Of a stretch of DNA of 64,000 bases, positions 55,365-64,000 are shown piece after piece. Origin of the DNA: Gadus chalcogrammus (Eukaryota; Chordata; Actinopteri; Gadiformes; Gadidae); contig NC_079412.1 of assembly GCF_026213295.1 (NCBI RefSeq), positions 3,923,813 through 3,987,812 on the forward strand, written 5' to 3'. A program made the position numbers and the translations under genes. Under the pieces are notes generated by a model. It saw only the letters and a list, made by a program, of their open reading frames with translations. It did no database searches and was not told the DNA's origin. Positions within the stretch are counted from its first letter, which is position 1; the number at the start of each line of letters is the position of its first letter.

Positions 55365-56715
55365 ATATATGGTTTGTGTTGATTGCATGGAAAAGGGAAT
55401 AATGTATTACAAATTATATGGTAAGAACCTGGTAATACCATGGAAACAAACGAGGCTTCCTTTTACAGTTGAGTTTCAGCTAACTTACTGGGTAAATTGT
55501 CGTGTTTTACTTGGTAACGTCGCAGAACGTACATGGTACAAGTTTGTGTTGACTGCATGGAAAAGGGAATAATGTATTGCAAATTATATGGTAAGAACCT
55601 GATAATACCATGGAAACAAACAAGGCTTCCTTTTACAGTACAGTTTCAGCTTAATTACTGGGTAAATTGTCGTGTTTTACTTGGTAACGTTGCAGAACGT
55701 ACATGGTAAAAGTTTGTGTTGACTAGATGGAAAAGGGAATAATGTATTACAAATTATATGGTAAGAACATGGTAATACCATGGAAACAAACGAGGCTTCC
55801 TTTTACAGTACAGTTTCAGCTTAATTACTGGGTAAATTGGCGTGTTTTACTTGGTAACGTCGCAGAACGTACATGGTAGAAGTTTGTGTTGACTAGATGG
55901 AAAAGGGAATAACGTATTACAAATTATATGGTAAGAACATGGTAATACCATGGAAACAAACGAGGCTTCCTTTTACAGTACAGTTTCAGCTTAATTACTG
56001 GGTAAATTGTCGTGTTTTACTTGGTAACGTCGCAGAACGTACATGGTACAAGTTTGTGTTTACTGCATGGAAAAGGGAATAATGGATTACAAATTATGTG
56101 GTAAGAACCTGGTAATACCATGGAAACAAGCGAGGCTTCCTTTTACAGTACAGTTTCAGCTTAATTACTGGGTAAATTGTCGTGTTTTACTTGGTAACGT
56201 CGCAGAACGTACATGGTAAAAGTTTGTGTTGACTAGATGGAAAAGGGAATATCGTATTACAAATTATATATATATAGGTGACCTTGGGTGTTTTGAAAGG
56301 CGCCTCTAAATTAAATGTATTATTATTATTATTATTATATGGTAAGAACATGGTAATACCATGGAAACAAACAAGGCTTCCTTTTACAGTACAGTTTCAG
56401 CTTAATTACTGGGTAAATTGTCGTGTTTTACTTGGTAACGTCGCAGAACGTACATGGTACAAGTTTGTGTTGACTGCATGGACAATGGAATGTATCTATT
56501 ATAAATTATATGGTAAGAACCTGGTAATACCATGGAAACAAACAAGGCTTCCTTTTACAGTACAATTTCAGCTTACTTACTGGGTAAATTGTCGTGTTTT
56601 ACTTGGTAATGTCGCAGAACGTACATGGTACATGTTTGTGTTGACTGCATGGATAATGGAATATATCTATTATAAATGATATGGTAAGAACCTGGTAATA
56701 CCATGGAACCAAACT
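55365..56715. repeat. 170-bp satellite array, right arm (8 copies)
   Basis: TACCATGGAAAC recurs at about 55438, 55608, 55778, 55948, 56118, 56359, 56530 and 56700, in reverse orientation to the left arm. Spacing is 170-171 except for one 241-base step, caused by a 71-base LINE-tail insertion. There are eight copies, three fewer than in the left arm. Confidence 0.95.
56270..56338 (+). mobile_element. very short L2-like LINE 3' tail inserted in a satellite unit
   Basis: The text GGTGACCTTGGGTGTTTTG, AAAGGCGCCTCTAAATTAAA, TGTATTATTATT matches the 3' end of the L2-like copies at 29273 and 57373 and interrupts one 170-bp unit between ATTATAT and ATGGTAAGAAC. The insert is about 71 bases. ATTATAT-like sequence on both sides may be the target duplication. 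Confidence 0.8.
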
Positions 56716-57754
56716 GATTCGTACCCAGTATTTAAGAAGATGTACCATGACACTAGAGGAAAACAGATTCCTGCAGATGTTGTTACCAGGTAAGTAATTC
56801 CATAGTGGTAAATCGAATAAACCCTTTCTAAATGGGTGTAGCTATGAATAATAACTAAGAAAAAGTATTTTATTGGGAAGTACTATGCTAATTTCTAGAT
56901 AGTACATCATTAAATGTGGGCTGTTACCAACATAAACCTTGGATAATAGGTGTTTCTAAGAATTGGTTGCCTAATTTCCTAGGAAGAACACAATGTCGGA
57001 GTTATTACGAACCTAAAACAGTTACAACTACACGCTACTTAGTTGAGTTGATGGGTAATAGTGGAGGTTTTACTTGGTACATCAGCTGTAATTCCTCTGT
57101 ATTTACCTTCTTATTACCAGTGGTAAATACACAGTAATACACTATAATTTACCGGATAATTCCTCTGTATTTACCTTCTTATTACCAGTGGTAATTACCT
57201 AGTAATACACTATGATTTACCATGTATTTACCGGGTAACTACCTCTGTATTTACCTTCTTATTACCAGTGGTAATTACCCAGTAATACACTATAATTTAC
57301 CATGTATGTACCGGGTAAATACCTAGTAATTAGGGGACTGTAAAAGGAAGGGTTACCTATATTTATTTATATTTACTAAATAATAATAATAATACATTTA
57401 ATTTAGAGGCGCCTTTCAAAACACCCAAGGTCACCTTACAGAGCATATAGTCATCATACATTTTTTAAAAAACAAGACATTGTGGAAAAAATAAATAAAT
57501 AAATAAATAAATAAACATAAGCAATAAGAAATAAATAAAACCAAAACAAAACAAAAAAACAATCAAAACAGTGATCAGTGAGACGTTGTGTGCGAGTTTG
57601 AACAGGTGAGTTTTGAGTTGTGACTTGAAGGTTGTAATGGTGTCTGACTGTTTTATGTGTGGGGGGAGGGAGTTCCAGAGCCTGGGTGCTGAACAGCTGA
57701 ATGACCGGGCACCCATTGAGGTGAGTCGTGATGTGGGGATACATAGTAGTCCAG

Positions 57755-59252
57755 GGCCCCGTTTCCCGATAACGATGGATCCACGCTCGTACGATCATTC
57801 TCACGATGGATCTTGCGATCCATCGTCAATTTCTTTGGAGCGTTTCCCGAAACTCCTCTTAACGTGAACGCGCATTCGCTGCACTCACGACGTCGTAGGA
57901 TTGTAACTGTCTACTGACACGGTGCTGAAATGGGCTCCGTAGGAGGGGGAGACGCAGGAATGTCGCAGGAAAATTGTGTTAAAAAGGGTTAAAATAAATC
58001 CCCATCAAGGACAACAGCAGAGTAGCCTCCGAAAAAAATAGACTGCAATTAGATGAATGCTATAGCAAGACATTAAAACACAATTGATTGGGCTTAAACC
58101 GACATATATATCAGTCCTAATCCTGAATGCACTGTGCGTTTCACGGCATTTTCCCCCCTGAAATAATTCCATATGACAAAAAATTAAAAATTGCTTGTGT
58201 GACAACTACATTTATCTTAATGGGCTGATTTCTGAAACATGCTTTGCGCAGCAAAGAGAGCCGACTTAATCTGATTCCGCATAAGGGTTTCCTTGATTGA
58301 TAATTTGATTGGCTATAAAAGCCCCTCCGGAAATAGGGTAAGGTATGTATTGATGAGGAATACAACGAAGCCCACCGTCTGGCCCGGTGCATCGTTGAGC
58401 GCACGATCGGGAGGTGGAAGTTGCGCTATATTAGATGCCTTCACAAGTCAGGCGGAGGGCTCCAGTTTTCGCCGGCCAAGTCATGCGCCGTGATATGTGT
58501 GACGGCTATGTTGCACAACATTGCAGCTAAGGCTGGGGTGGCATTGCTTGAACCGGAGGACGCTGAGGACGATGACGACGAGGAAGATCGGTGTGAGGAC
58601 GGCCTCCCTCATAACTACGCGGCTGGTTTTCATGCGCGTCGAAGAGTGATTGAGACTTTTTTTTAACCCCCTCCACCCTCCCACATGTCACTAAACATTC
58701 CCGTCAACGTGACCAATCCCCACCATATCCCAGCCTTTTGCCTGCTCCTTTGCTTGTTTTTTATAATTTATTTTATTTCTTTATTTTAATTTTTTTTAAT
58801 TTAATTTAATTTTTTACATTATTTTATGCTACGTTTTATGAGTAGCCTATGTCAGTCTGCACAAATCCCCCCACTTTCTCTCACACATTTTGAGTGCCCT
58901 GCCTGCGCAAACATTTTCTGGACTGTCCCGTTTTATTTTGGCCATTTTAACATCTTTATTAATAAATAAATTAATAATCTTTATTAATTACCAAACTAAG
59001 AACATAAAGGCGCAATGCGTTTTAATAAAACGCATCCAATAGACGGAATGTCCGATGGTGTCGCCACTGAGGCTATAGCTGACGATGCTCTTAGCGTCCT
59101 ACGAGCACCCCTGGAGTACTCGTTAGCTACGAGCGTTTTCAAGACGTTCGTTCCCCACGATGCTTTCGGGAAACGCGGTGAAAACTCTACGATGCCCTTA
59201 CGACGCACTTCACGATCCACTTAGGCTAACGATGCTTTCGGGAAACGGGGCC
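57755..59252. mobile_element. Harbinger-type element in the L2 copy, TSD CAG
   Basis: Ends GGCCCCGTTTCCCGA and TCGGGAAACGGGGCC are perfect inverted repeats, flanked by CAG (57752-57754, 59253-59255). The unoccupied site AGTCCAGCAGAGG is present in the other L2-like copy near 29568, confirming the duplication. The CWG-type target and the transposase remnant inside support PIF/Harbinger. Subterminal GATGCTTTCGGGAAACG words repeat. It is 1498 bp. Confidence 0.92.
58349..58666 (+). pseudogene. Harbinger transposase C-terminal fragment
   Basis: About 105 open codons read NEAHRLARCIVERTIGRWKL (the third catalytic acid in VERTIGRWK), then HKSGGGLQFSPAKSCAVICV and TAMLHNIAAKAG, and an acidic Asp/Glu-rich tail before the stop. 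The first two catalytic acids are absent because the rest of the gene is deleted. The C-terminal parts resemble HARBI1-like proteins. Confidence 0.85.
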
Positions 59253-60095
59253 CAGCAGAGGTTGAGCGGAGGGAGCGGGAGGGAGTGTATTCTTGGAGGA
59301 GGTCGCAGAGATAACTGGGGGCTAGGTTGTGGAGAGCTTTGTAGGTGAGGAGTAGGGTTTTGTATTGGATGCGGTAGTGTACTGGGAGCCAGTGAAGTTG
59401 AATGAGGACAGGGGTGATGTGGTCAGATGATTTGGTGCGGGTGATGATCCGGGCGGCTGAGTTCTGAATGATCTGCAGTCTGTTGATGAGTTTGGTGGGG
59501 AGTCCGGTGAGGAGGGCGTTGCAGTAGTCTATGCGTGATGTGACAAATGAGTGAACTAGGATTTCAGTGCTGGATTGGGTCAGTGATGGGTGATGGGCGG
59601 ATTACTGCACTTATTGTAACTATGCTGCTCCGATAATTCTCTGATAATTCATGTACAAGCTGCACTTTACTGCTCCTTTGCACTTCCGGTTGGTCACAAA
59701 ACCTCATTTTGTTGTTCTCTGCAGTGTCTGCACAATGACAATAAAGTGAATCCAATCCAATCCAAACGTGTTTTACTCGCGCAAAATGATTCACACACAC
59801 GCTCAGTGTGGTTTGCAAATACAAAACATCATTCACAAACTAATGCATTTTGCTTCAGAAACAAATACAGTATGTTTTACACAGTACAAAAAAAAATCCT
59901 TCAAGTACACAAAACCATTCTACAAGTACGGAACACGAAAGCTCGGATCGGATTGCATTTGCGCACGGATCAGCAAGGCGGAAAATTAGTGCCAAAAGTC
60001 ACGTGATAAATAAATGTCCTGTGATTGGTGGCGGTGTTGAGTCAGTTTAAGGCCGCCAGGACGATCTTTTTTCTCCCCAAAATCTTTATTTGATG

Positions 60096-60555
60096 CCGGC
60101 CAAACGTGTGTGGATTCAACTCCATACTATGCGACTTGCCGCCCCTTTGTCACGGAATCTGAATTGACGAACCCAGAGATTGTGACATCCGTCAGCAACA
60201 CGCAAGCTCTGTGTTCGCCAATCTACTTATCGAGTCTTAAAAACAAAATGGCGTCGACGGGTGATCTACTGATGGTATTGTGTGTATAAAATGTACTTTT
60301 TAATAAACAATCTGTACACTTATAAAGTTCTCAATGCCTCGTTTTATATCTTAAGACCCTTATTGTACTACCACAGAAGTGTCGGGCTACTTCTAGCATT
60401 TTAAATGGTTTAAAATAGCGATTTAGTTTTTACCATAACCACTGCCCCCATTGTTCCAAGTTTATAGCGTTTTGATAGAATCGGCTAAAAACAGCCAACT
60501 GAAGAAAGCGTCTATATGCGTTTTTTGTGCTCCAAAACGAATGTTTCAACTCAAG
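60096..60555. other. spacer of element B
   Basis: A 460-bp unique region between the arms of element B. It includes AAACAAAATGGCGTCGACGG followed by GTATTGTGTG, which looks like a short first exon with a donor, but nothing downstream supports a gene. Confidence 0.4.
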
Positions 60556-61334
60556 CATCAAATAAAGATTTTGGGGAGAAAAAAGATCGTCCTGGCGGCC
60601 TTAAACTGACTCAACACCGCCACCTGCTGCTGTGTAGTATGAATCACAGGACATTTATTTATCACGTGACTTTTGGCACTAATTTTCCGCCTTGCTGATC
60701 CGTGCGCAAATGCAATCCGATCCGTGCGCAAATGCATTCCGATCCACGCGCAGCTTTCGTGTTCCGTACTTGTAGAATTGTTTTGTGTACTTGAAGGATA
60801 TTTTTTTGTACTTTGTGTAAAACATACTGTATTTGTTTCTGAAGCAAAATGCATTAGTTTGTGAATGATGTTTTGTATTTGCAAACCACACTGAGCGTGT
60901 GTGTGAATCATTTTGCGTGAGTAAAACACGTTTTGTGTGCGTGTGAATCGTTATGCGTGAGCAAAACACGTTTTGCGTGAGCAAAACACGTTTCGCGTGT
61001 GTGCGGGGTTTTGGCATGAATCTAACTCCATAGTTGCGAGTTGCAAGTCGTTGCAAGGTGAATCTTTGGTCTGAACTGGGCTTTACACATTTCAGAGCCT
61101 ATATTAAAAAGAATGTGACGACTCCAGCAGGTTCCAATGCAAAATCAAGCACACTATTAGTTATGATGTTTGGGTGATTATCATTATTTCTACATTGAAT
61201 ATTATTTGCTGCTACAAAAAATATTTCAGACTTCCAAGGAAAGCCTTTAGGCTACTGCCAAAAGTTAAATCTTTGAGAAAACAGCAAATTATATCTAAAG
61301 AAATGTGCAATGTGTCCCATCTCTGTTTGATTTT

Positions 61335-61549
61335 ATGCTGCTTTGACGAAATGGAAAGTATCCTTTCAGAGAAATAAAAATGGTTTCTTTACCTTTGGCT
61401 TGATCATGGTGCATGTTATTGTGTCCAACCAAGTCTTTATTGGATGCTGCTTTGACGAAATGGAAAGTATCTTTTCAGAGAAATAAAAATGGTTTCTTTA
61501 CCTTTGGCTTGATCATGGTGCATGTTATTGTGTCCAACCAAGTCTCGAA
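61335..61549. repeat. 109-bp tandem duplication, two copies
   Basis: The segment beginning ATGCTGCTTTGACGAAATGG at 61335 is repeated at 61444 with one base difference seen (TCCTTTC versus TCTTTTC). Confidence 0.92.
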
Positions 61550-61611
61550 CTATGAAAGTTCTTACAGGACAGTAACGGTTGAAATGGGTGTAGAAGCTGT
61601 TATTATCTGTA

Positions 61612-61617
61612 TATATA

Positions 61618-61658
<41 letters not shown>

Positions 61659-61684
61659 TATATATATATATACACATATATATG
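61612..61684. repeat. (TA)n microsatellite
   Basis: An alternating TA tract with two CACA interruptions. Confidence 0.95.
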
Positions 61685-61963
61685 CATTGGTTAATCATTA
61701 TTAGTTAGCATTCAGTATATAATTTATTGATTACTTGTAAGTTAGCCTATTAATAGAATAGAATAGAAAGCTTTATTGTCATTATACAAAGTACAACAAA
61801 ATGCAATGAGCAGCTCCTTAAAATTGCACACATAGTTATCGAATATATAATATATAATAATATACAAAAGCATAAAATAAGCAAAAATAATATATATAAT
61901 AAAAAAAAAAAATACACAGTAAAACTTAAATACACAGTAAAGACCACAAACAGACAACAAACA

Positions 61964-63371
61964 TCAGTGCAGATCTGAGTTCAGTATGGTGACAGCTTTG
62001 GGAAAGAAGCTGTTCCTGAGTCTATTTGTTCTGGCATATATAGATCTGAAGCGCCTGCCAGAGGGCAACAGGTTGAAGAGATGGTAGCCGGGATGGGTGG
62101 TGTCCTTCAGGATGCCTCTGGCCCTGCTGAGACAGCGGGAGCCATAGATGGTGCTTGAGGAAGGCAGAGGGCAGCCAATGATTTTTGCGCGACGTTTGCC
62201 ACCCTCTGCAGTCTCTTCCTGTCGGCCTCCGTGCAGCTGGATTGCCACACTGACACAGCGTAGGTCAGCAGGCTCTCGATGGTGGAACGGTAGAAGGTCA
62301 CCAACAGCTGTGTGTTTAGATGCTCCCTCCTGAGCACCCTCAGAAAGTGTAGCCGCTGCTGTGCCTTCTTGACCAGCGCTGAAGTTTTGACCGACCAGGA
62401 GAAATCAGCAGAGATGTGGACTCCGAGGAATTTGAAGGACTGCACTCGCTCCACACCTTCACCATTGATGTACAGGGGGGCAGGGGCGGCTCTGTTCCGT
62501 CGGAAGTCCAGGATGAGTTCCTTGGTCTTGGTGATGTTCAGTGCCAGGTTTTTAGAAACACACCACTCACCAAGTTTCAGGACCTCATCTCTGTAGGCCG
62601 CCTCGTTTCCCCCTGTTATAAGGCCCACCACCGTTGTGTCATCAGCAAACTGGACAATGACGTTCTCTGGGTGGGTGGGACTGCAGTCGGATGTGTAGAG
62701 GGAGTAGAGTAGTGGGCTCAGCACACAGCCCTGGGGAGAGCCAGTGCTTTGAGTGCGGGAGGAGAAGAGGTGAGGACCCAGTTTCACCTGCTGGGGTCGG
62801 TTGACCAGAAAGTCTTTTATCCAGGAGCAGGTGGGTGGAGGGAGCCCCAGGTTGATTAACTTGGGGATCAGAATGTCTGGTGTTATTGTGTTAAAAGCTG
62901 AGCTGAAGTCAATGAAGAGCATCCTGCTTCCCTCTTTCTCCAGGTGACTCAGCACTGAGCGGAGAGCGATGGCTATTGCGTCGTCGTGGATCTGTTAGTC
63001 CGGTATGCAAACTGGTGTGTGTCCAGGGTGGGGGGGAGACAGGCTTTGATGTGTCCCAAAACCAGTTTCTCAAAGCACTTGGTGATGACTGGGGTGAGTG
63101 CTACGGGGCGGAAGTCATTGAGGCTGGTAGTGGGTGACTTTTTAGGGATTGGGATGATTGTGGCAGATTTCATGGCCCACCTAATGCCTCTCCTCAGGTC
63201 GGCGCGAGCGGCGCTGAACAATGCTCTGTCACCTGACTTGAAGGATGAGTCGCGGACCTGGCTTGTCATCCATGGTTTCTGGTTTGGGAACACCTGGCTG
63301 CACTTTTCCACGGTGACATTCCCAATGCAGTACTTGATGTAAGACAGTACTGTGTCTACGAATGTAGCCAA
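61964..63371 (-). pseudogene. Rex1-like reverse transcriptase, broken
   Basis: Frames read [20 protein letters not shown] and [12 protein letters not shown], then after a break [50 protein letters not shown] and [12 protein letters not shown]. The C-terminal part shifts frame near 62150 ([20 protein letters not shown]). At least two frame breaks (near 62965 and 62150) disable it. Confidence 0.85.
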
Positions 63372-63609
63372 GTCTTCATGGTTGAAGGCTTCCCACTATG
63401 TTTGTTCAAAGCAGTCCTGCAGTCGGGGGAGGGCATCCTCAGGCCAGGTGGTAATGGTCTTCTTTGTGGGCTTTCTTTGTCGACAGAGGGGGGTGTATGT
63501 GGGGGTGAGGAGCAGGGAGAGGTGGTCTGACCGGCCCAGGTGAGGGAGGGGTACGGCTCTGTATGCACGCTTGATGTTGGAATACACATGATCCAGAGTA
63601 TTTTTACCC

Positions 63610-63999
63610 TCATGTTGCGCATTTTACAAATTGATAGAAATTTGGTAGAACAGTCTTGAGATTTGTTTTATTGAAGTCCCCTGCAATAATGTGGGCGCCA
63701 TTGGGGTGGGCGCGCTGGTGGTTATTGAAGGCATTATGCAGCAGAGAGAGGGCCGTGCTTACATTAGCGTCCGGTGGTATGTAGACTGCAGTGACGACAA
63801 CAGCAGCTAGTTCTCTAGGTAGAAAGAAGGGTCTGCATCTCACTGACATGAACTCCAGGTCAGGAGAACAGTGTCTGTCAAGAATAGTGCTGTTGTCACA
63901 CCAACCTACATTCACGTAGATGCAGAGCCCTCCTCCTCTGTTTTTTCCGGAGTCACTGTTCCTATCCCATCTGTGTAGCGTGCGGCCTGCTAGTTGCAC
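63610..63999 (-). pseudogene. Rex1-like endonuclease fragment, cut by window end
   Basis: The frame reads GGGLCIYVNVGWCDNSTILD, VVVTAVYIPPDANVSTALSL and HIIAGDFNKTNLKTVLPNFY, where GDFN is the endonuclease metal/catalytic box. It ends in a different frame from the RT. The N-terminal half lies beyond base 64000. Confidence 0.82.
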
Positions 64000-64000
64000 C

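Larger units (their letters stand above)
50403..57357. mobile_element. giant palindromic (foldback) element with satellite arms, TSD TATATTTA
   Basis: The 6955-bp unit begins GGTAACCCTTCCTTTTACAG and ends CTGTAAAAGGAAGGGTTACC, an exact 20-bp inverted match. It is flanked by TATATTTA (50395-50402, 57358-57365). The left arm (50403 to about 53983) and right arm (about 54196 to 57357) are closely complementary throughout, around a ~210-bp AT-rich spacer. Each arm, outside to inside, has three ~80-90 bp TTACCACTGGTAATAAGAAG repeats, a unique ~350-bp stretch, the 170-bp array, then ~1.2 kb with GCTAGC/TTAGC-rich text. No transposase was recognised. The 8-bp duplication is compatible with hAT, P or KDZ-type elements, but I could not assign it. 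It sits in the 3' UTR of a Rex1-like LINE. Confidence 0.9.
57373..59598 (-). mobile_element. L2-like LINE 3' fragment, split by a Harbinger element
   Basis: It has the same 3' end (on the - strand AAAGGCGCCTCTAAATTAAA then ATT repeats) and body as the copy at 29273-30090. The - strand frame reads [20 protein letters not shown] and [10 protein letters not shown], the C-terminal end of an L2-type RT. The copy is cut at 57752 by a transposon, resumes at 59253, and is 5' truncated near 59598. Frames are broken. Confidence 0.85.
48778..59762 (+). mobile_element. Rex1-like LINE, 5' truncated, 3' UTR interrupted by two insertions
   Basis: It starts inside element B's left arm, after CACACAAAAC, with the RT region. 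The 3' UTR continues to 50402, is broken by the palindromic element, has a short remnant at 57366-57372, is broken again by an L2-like copy, and finishes at 59599-59762. The end is ATGACAATAAAGTGAATCC with a CCAAT repeat tail. A duplicated phrase, CCATGCTAGTTGACTGAACA, occurs in the 3' UTR at about 50239 and 50339. AAAC at both edges may be the target duplication. Confidence 0.85.
48697..61030. mobile_element. long-inverted-repeat DNA element B, TA-flanked, interrupted
   Basis: The ends TGGAGTTAGATTCATGCC and GGCATGAATCTAACTCCA are flanked by TA (48695-48696, 61031-61032). The left arm runs 48697-48777, is broken by the Rex1-like insertion, and resumes at 59763-60095. The right arm is 60556-61030. 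The arms (about 410-475 bases) share GCATTTGCGCACGGATC, AATCCTTCAAGTACACAAAA-type and GGCCGCCAGGACGATC words. Without the insertion it is about 1.35 kb. The 460-bp spacer has no transposase. The TA flanks suggest Tc1/mariner or a similar type. Confidence 0.85.
47669..61083. mobile_element. outermost DNA transposon (element A), interrupted by later insertions
   Basis: Left end AAGCCCAGTTCAGACCAAAG and, reverse-complemented, the right end AAGCCCAGTTCAGACCAAAG are identical. Both continue ATTCACCTTGCAACG; TA flanks both. Repeated GCAAGGAGTTGC/GTCGCAAGG words fill the subterminal parts. The original element seems to be only about 1.1 kb (47669-48696 plus 61031-61083). The remainder is element B and its contents. 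It encodes a MADF fragment, so it may be Harbinger-related despite the apparent TA flanks. Confidence 0.8.
61084..61744. other. short unique region with a duplication and microsatellite
   Basis: It holds the 109-bp tandem duplication at 61335-61549 and a (TA)n tract at 61612-61684. No gene was seen. Confidence 0.5.
61745..64000 (-). mobile_element. second Rex1-like LINE, continues past window end
   Basis: The - strand 3' end has AAAGCTTTCTATTCTATTC and a GACAATAAAG phrase near 61770-61785. Upstream are RT (62955-62107 and 63371-62973) and an endonuclease part (63999-63610). The 5' end is outside the window. The copy is closely related in motif content to the one at 48778 but in the opposite orientation. 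Confidence 0.88.

Noticed and set aside
51204..56679. Repeated open frames of about 60-130 codons across the satellite arrays
   Set aside because: They recur with the 170/510-bp DNA period on both arms in opposite directions. They are open because 510 is divisible by three, and show no independent protein features.
1..64000. CRISPR arrays, operons, tRNA or rRNA genes
   Set aside because: Repeats found are satellites, microsatellites or transposon ends. No repeat-spacer pattern, cloverleaf with internal promoter boxes, or rRNA core sequence was recognised.

Overview
The window looks like teleost fish nuclear DNA. It has split genes with GT..AG introns, vertebrate-type proteins, and the usual fish mix of transposons: Rex1-like, L2-like, RTE/Rex3-like and L1-like LINEs, Ty3/gypsy elements, PIF/Harbinger, hAT and Tc1/mariner. 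No bacterial features, CRISPR arrays, rRNA or tRNA genes were seen. Everything was read by eye; family names rest on remembered protein motifs, not database searches.

Two host genes are supported. N6AMT1 (HEMK2), on the + strand, has its last five coding exons between 426 and 8245; its first exon lies upstream of base 1. A complete SLC6-family Na+/Cl- coupled transporter (GABA/taurine/betaine/creatine branch) lies on the - strand. It has fourteen coding exons from 31011 down to 21993 that sum to 1785 nt (594 aa plus stop). The two genes converge, and the ~13.7 kb between their stops is mostly transposons.

Region by region. 1-8.2 kb: N6AMT1 exons, with MITEs in the introns. 10.9-18.2 kb: a decayed Ty3/gypsy element (- strand) whose gag is split by an intact-looking two-gene PIF/Harbinger transposon (14039-17762, TAA target duplication). 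18.4-21.0 kb: an L1-like LINE that has lost its reverse-transcriptase half. 22-31 kb: the SLC6 gene, with two hAT-type MITEs, an RTE-type LINE and an L2-type LINE in its introns. 32-37 kb: Harbinger-type and hAT-type MITEs, an LTR-like minisatellite region and a dead Tc1 copy. 38-45.2 kb: an L1-like LINE split by a structurally complete Ty3/gypsy element with two apparently identical 203-bp LTRs (39799-44166, AACC duplication). 47.7-61.1 kb: a nest of insertions up to five levels deep. 61.7 kb to the end: a second Rex1-like LINE on the - strand.

The most unusual object is a 6955-bp inverted-repeat element at 50403-57357. It has a perfect 8-bp target duplication (TATATTTA), arms of about 3.6 and 3.2 kb and a spacer of about 0.2 kb. 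Each arm carries a 170-bp satellite arranged in 510-bp triplets: 11 copies in one arm and 8 in the other. I could not assign it to a transposon superfamily.
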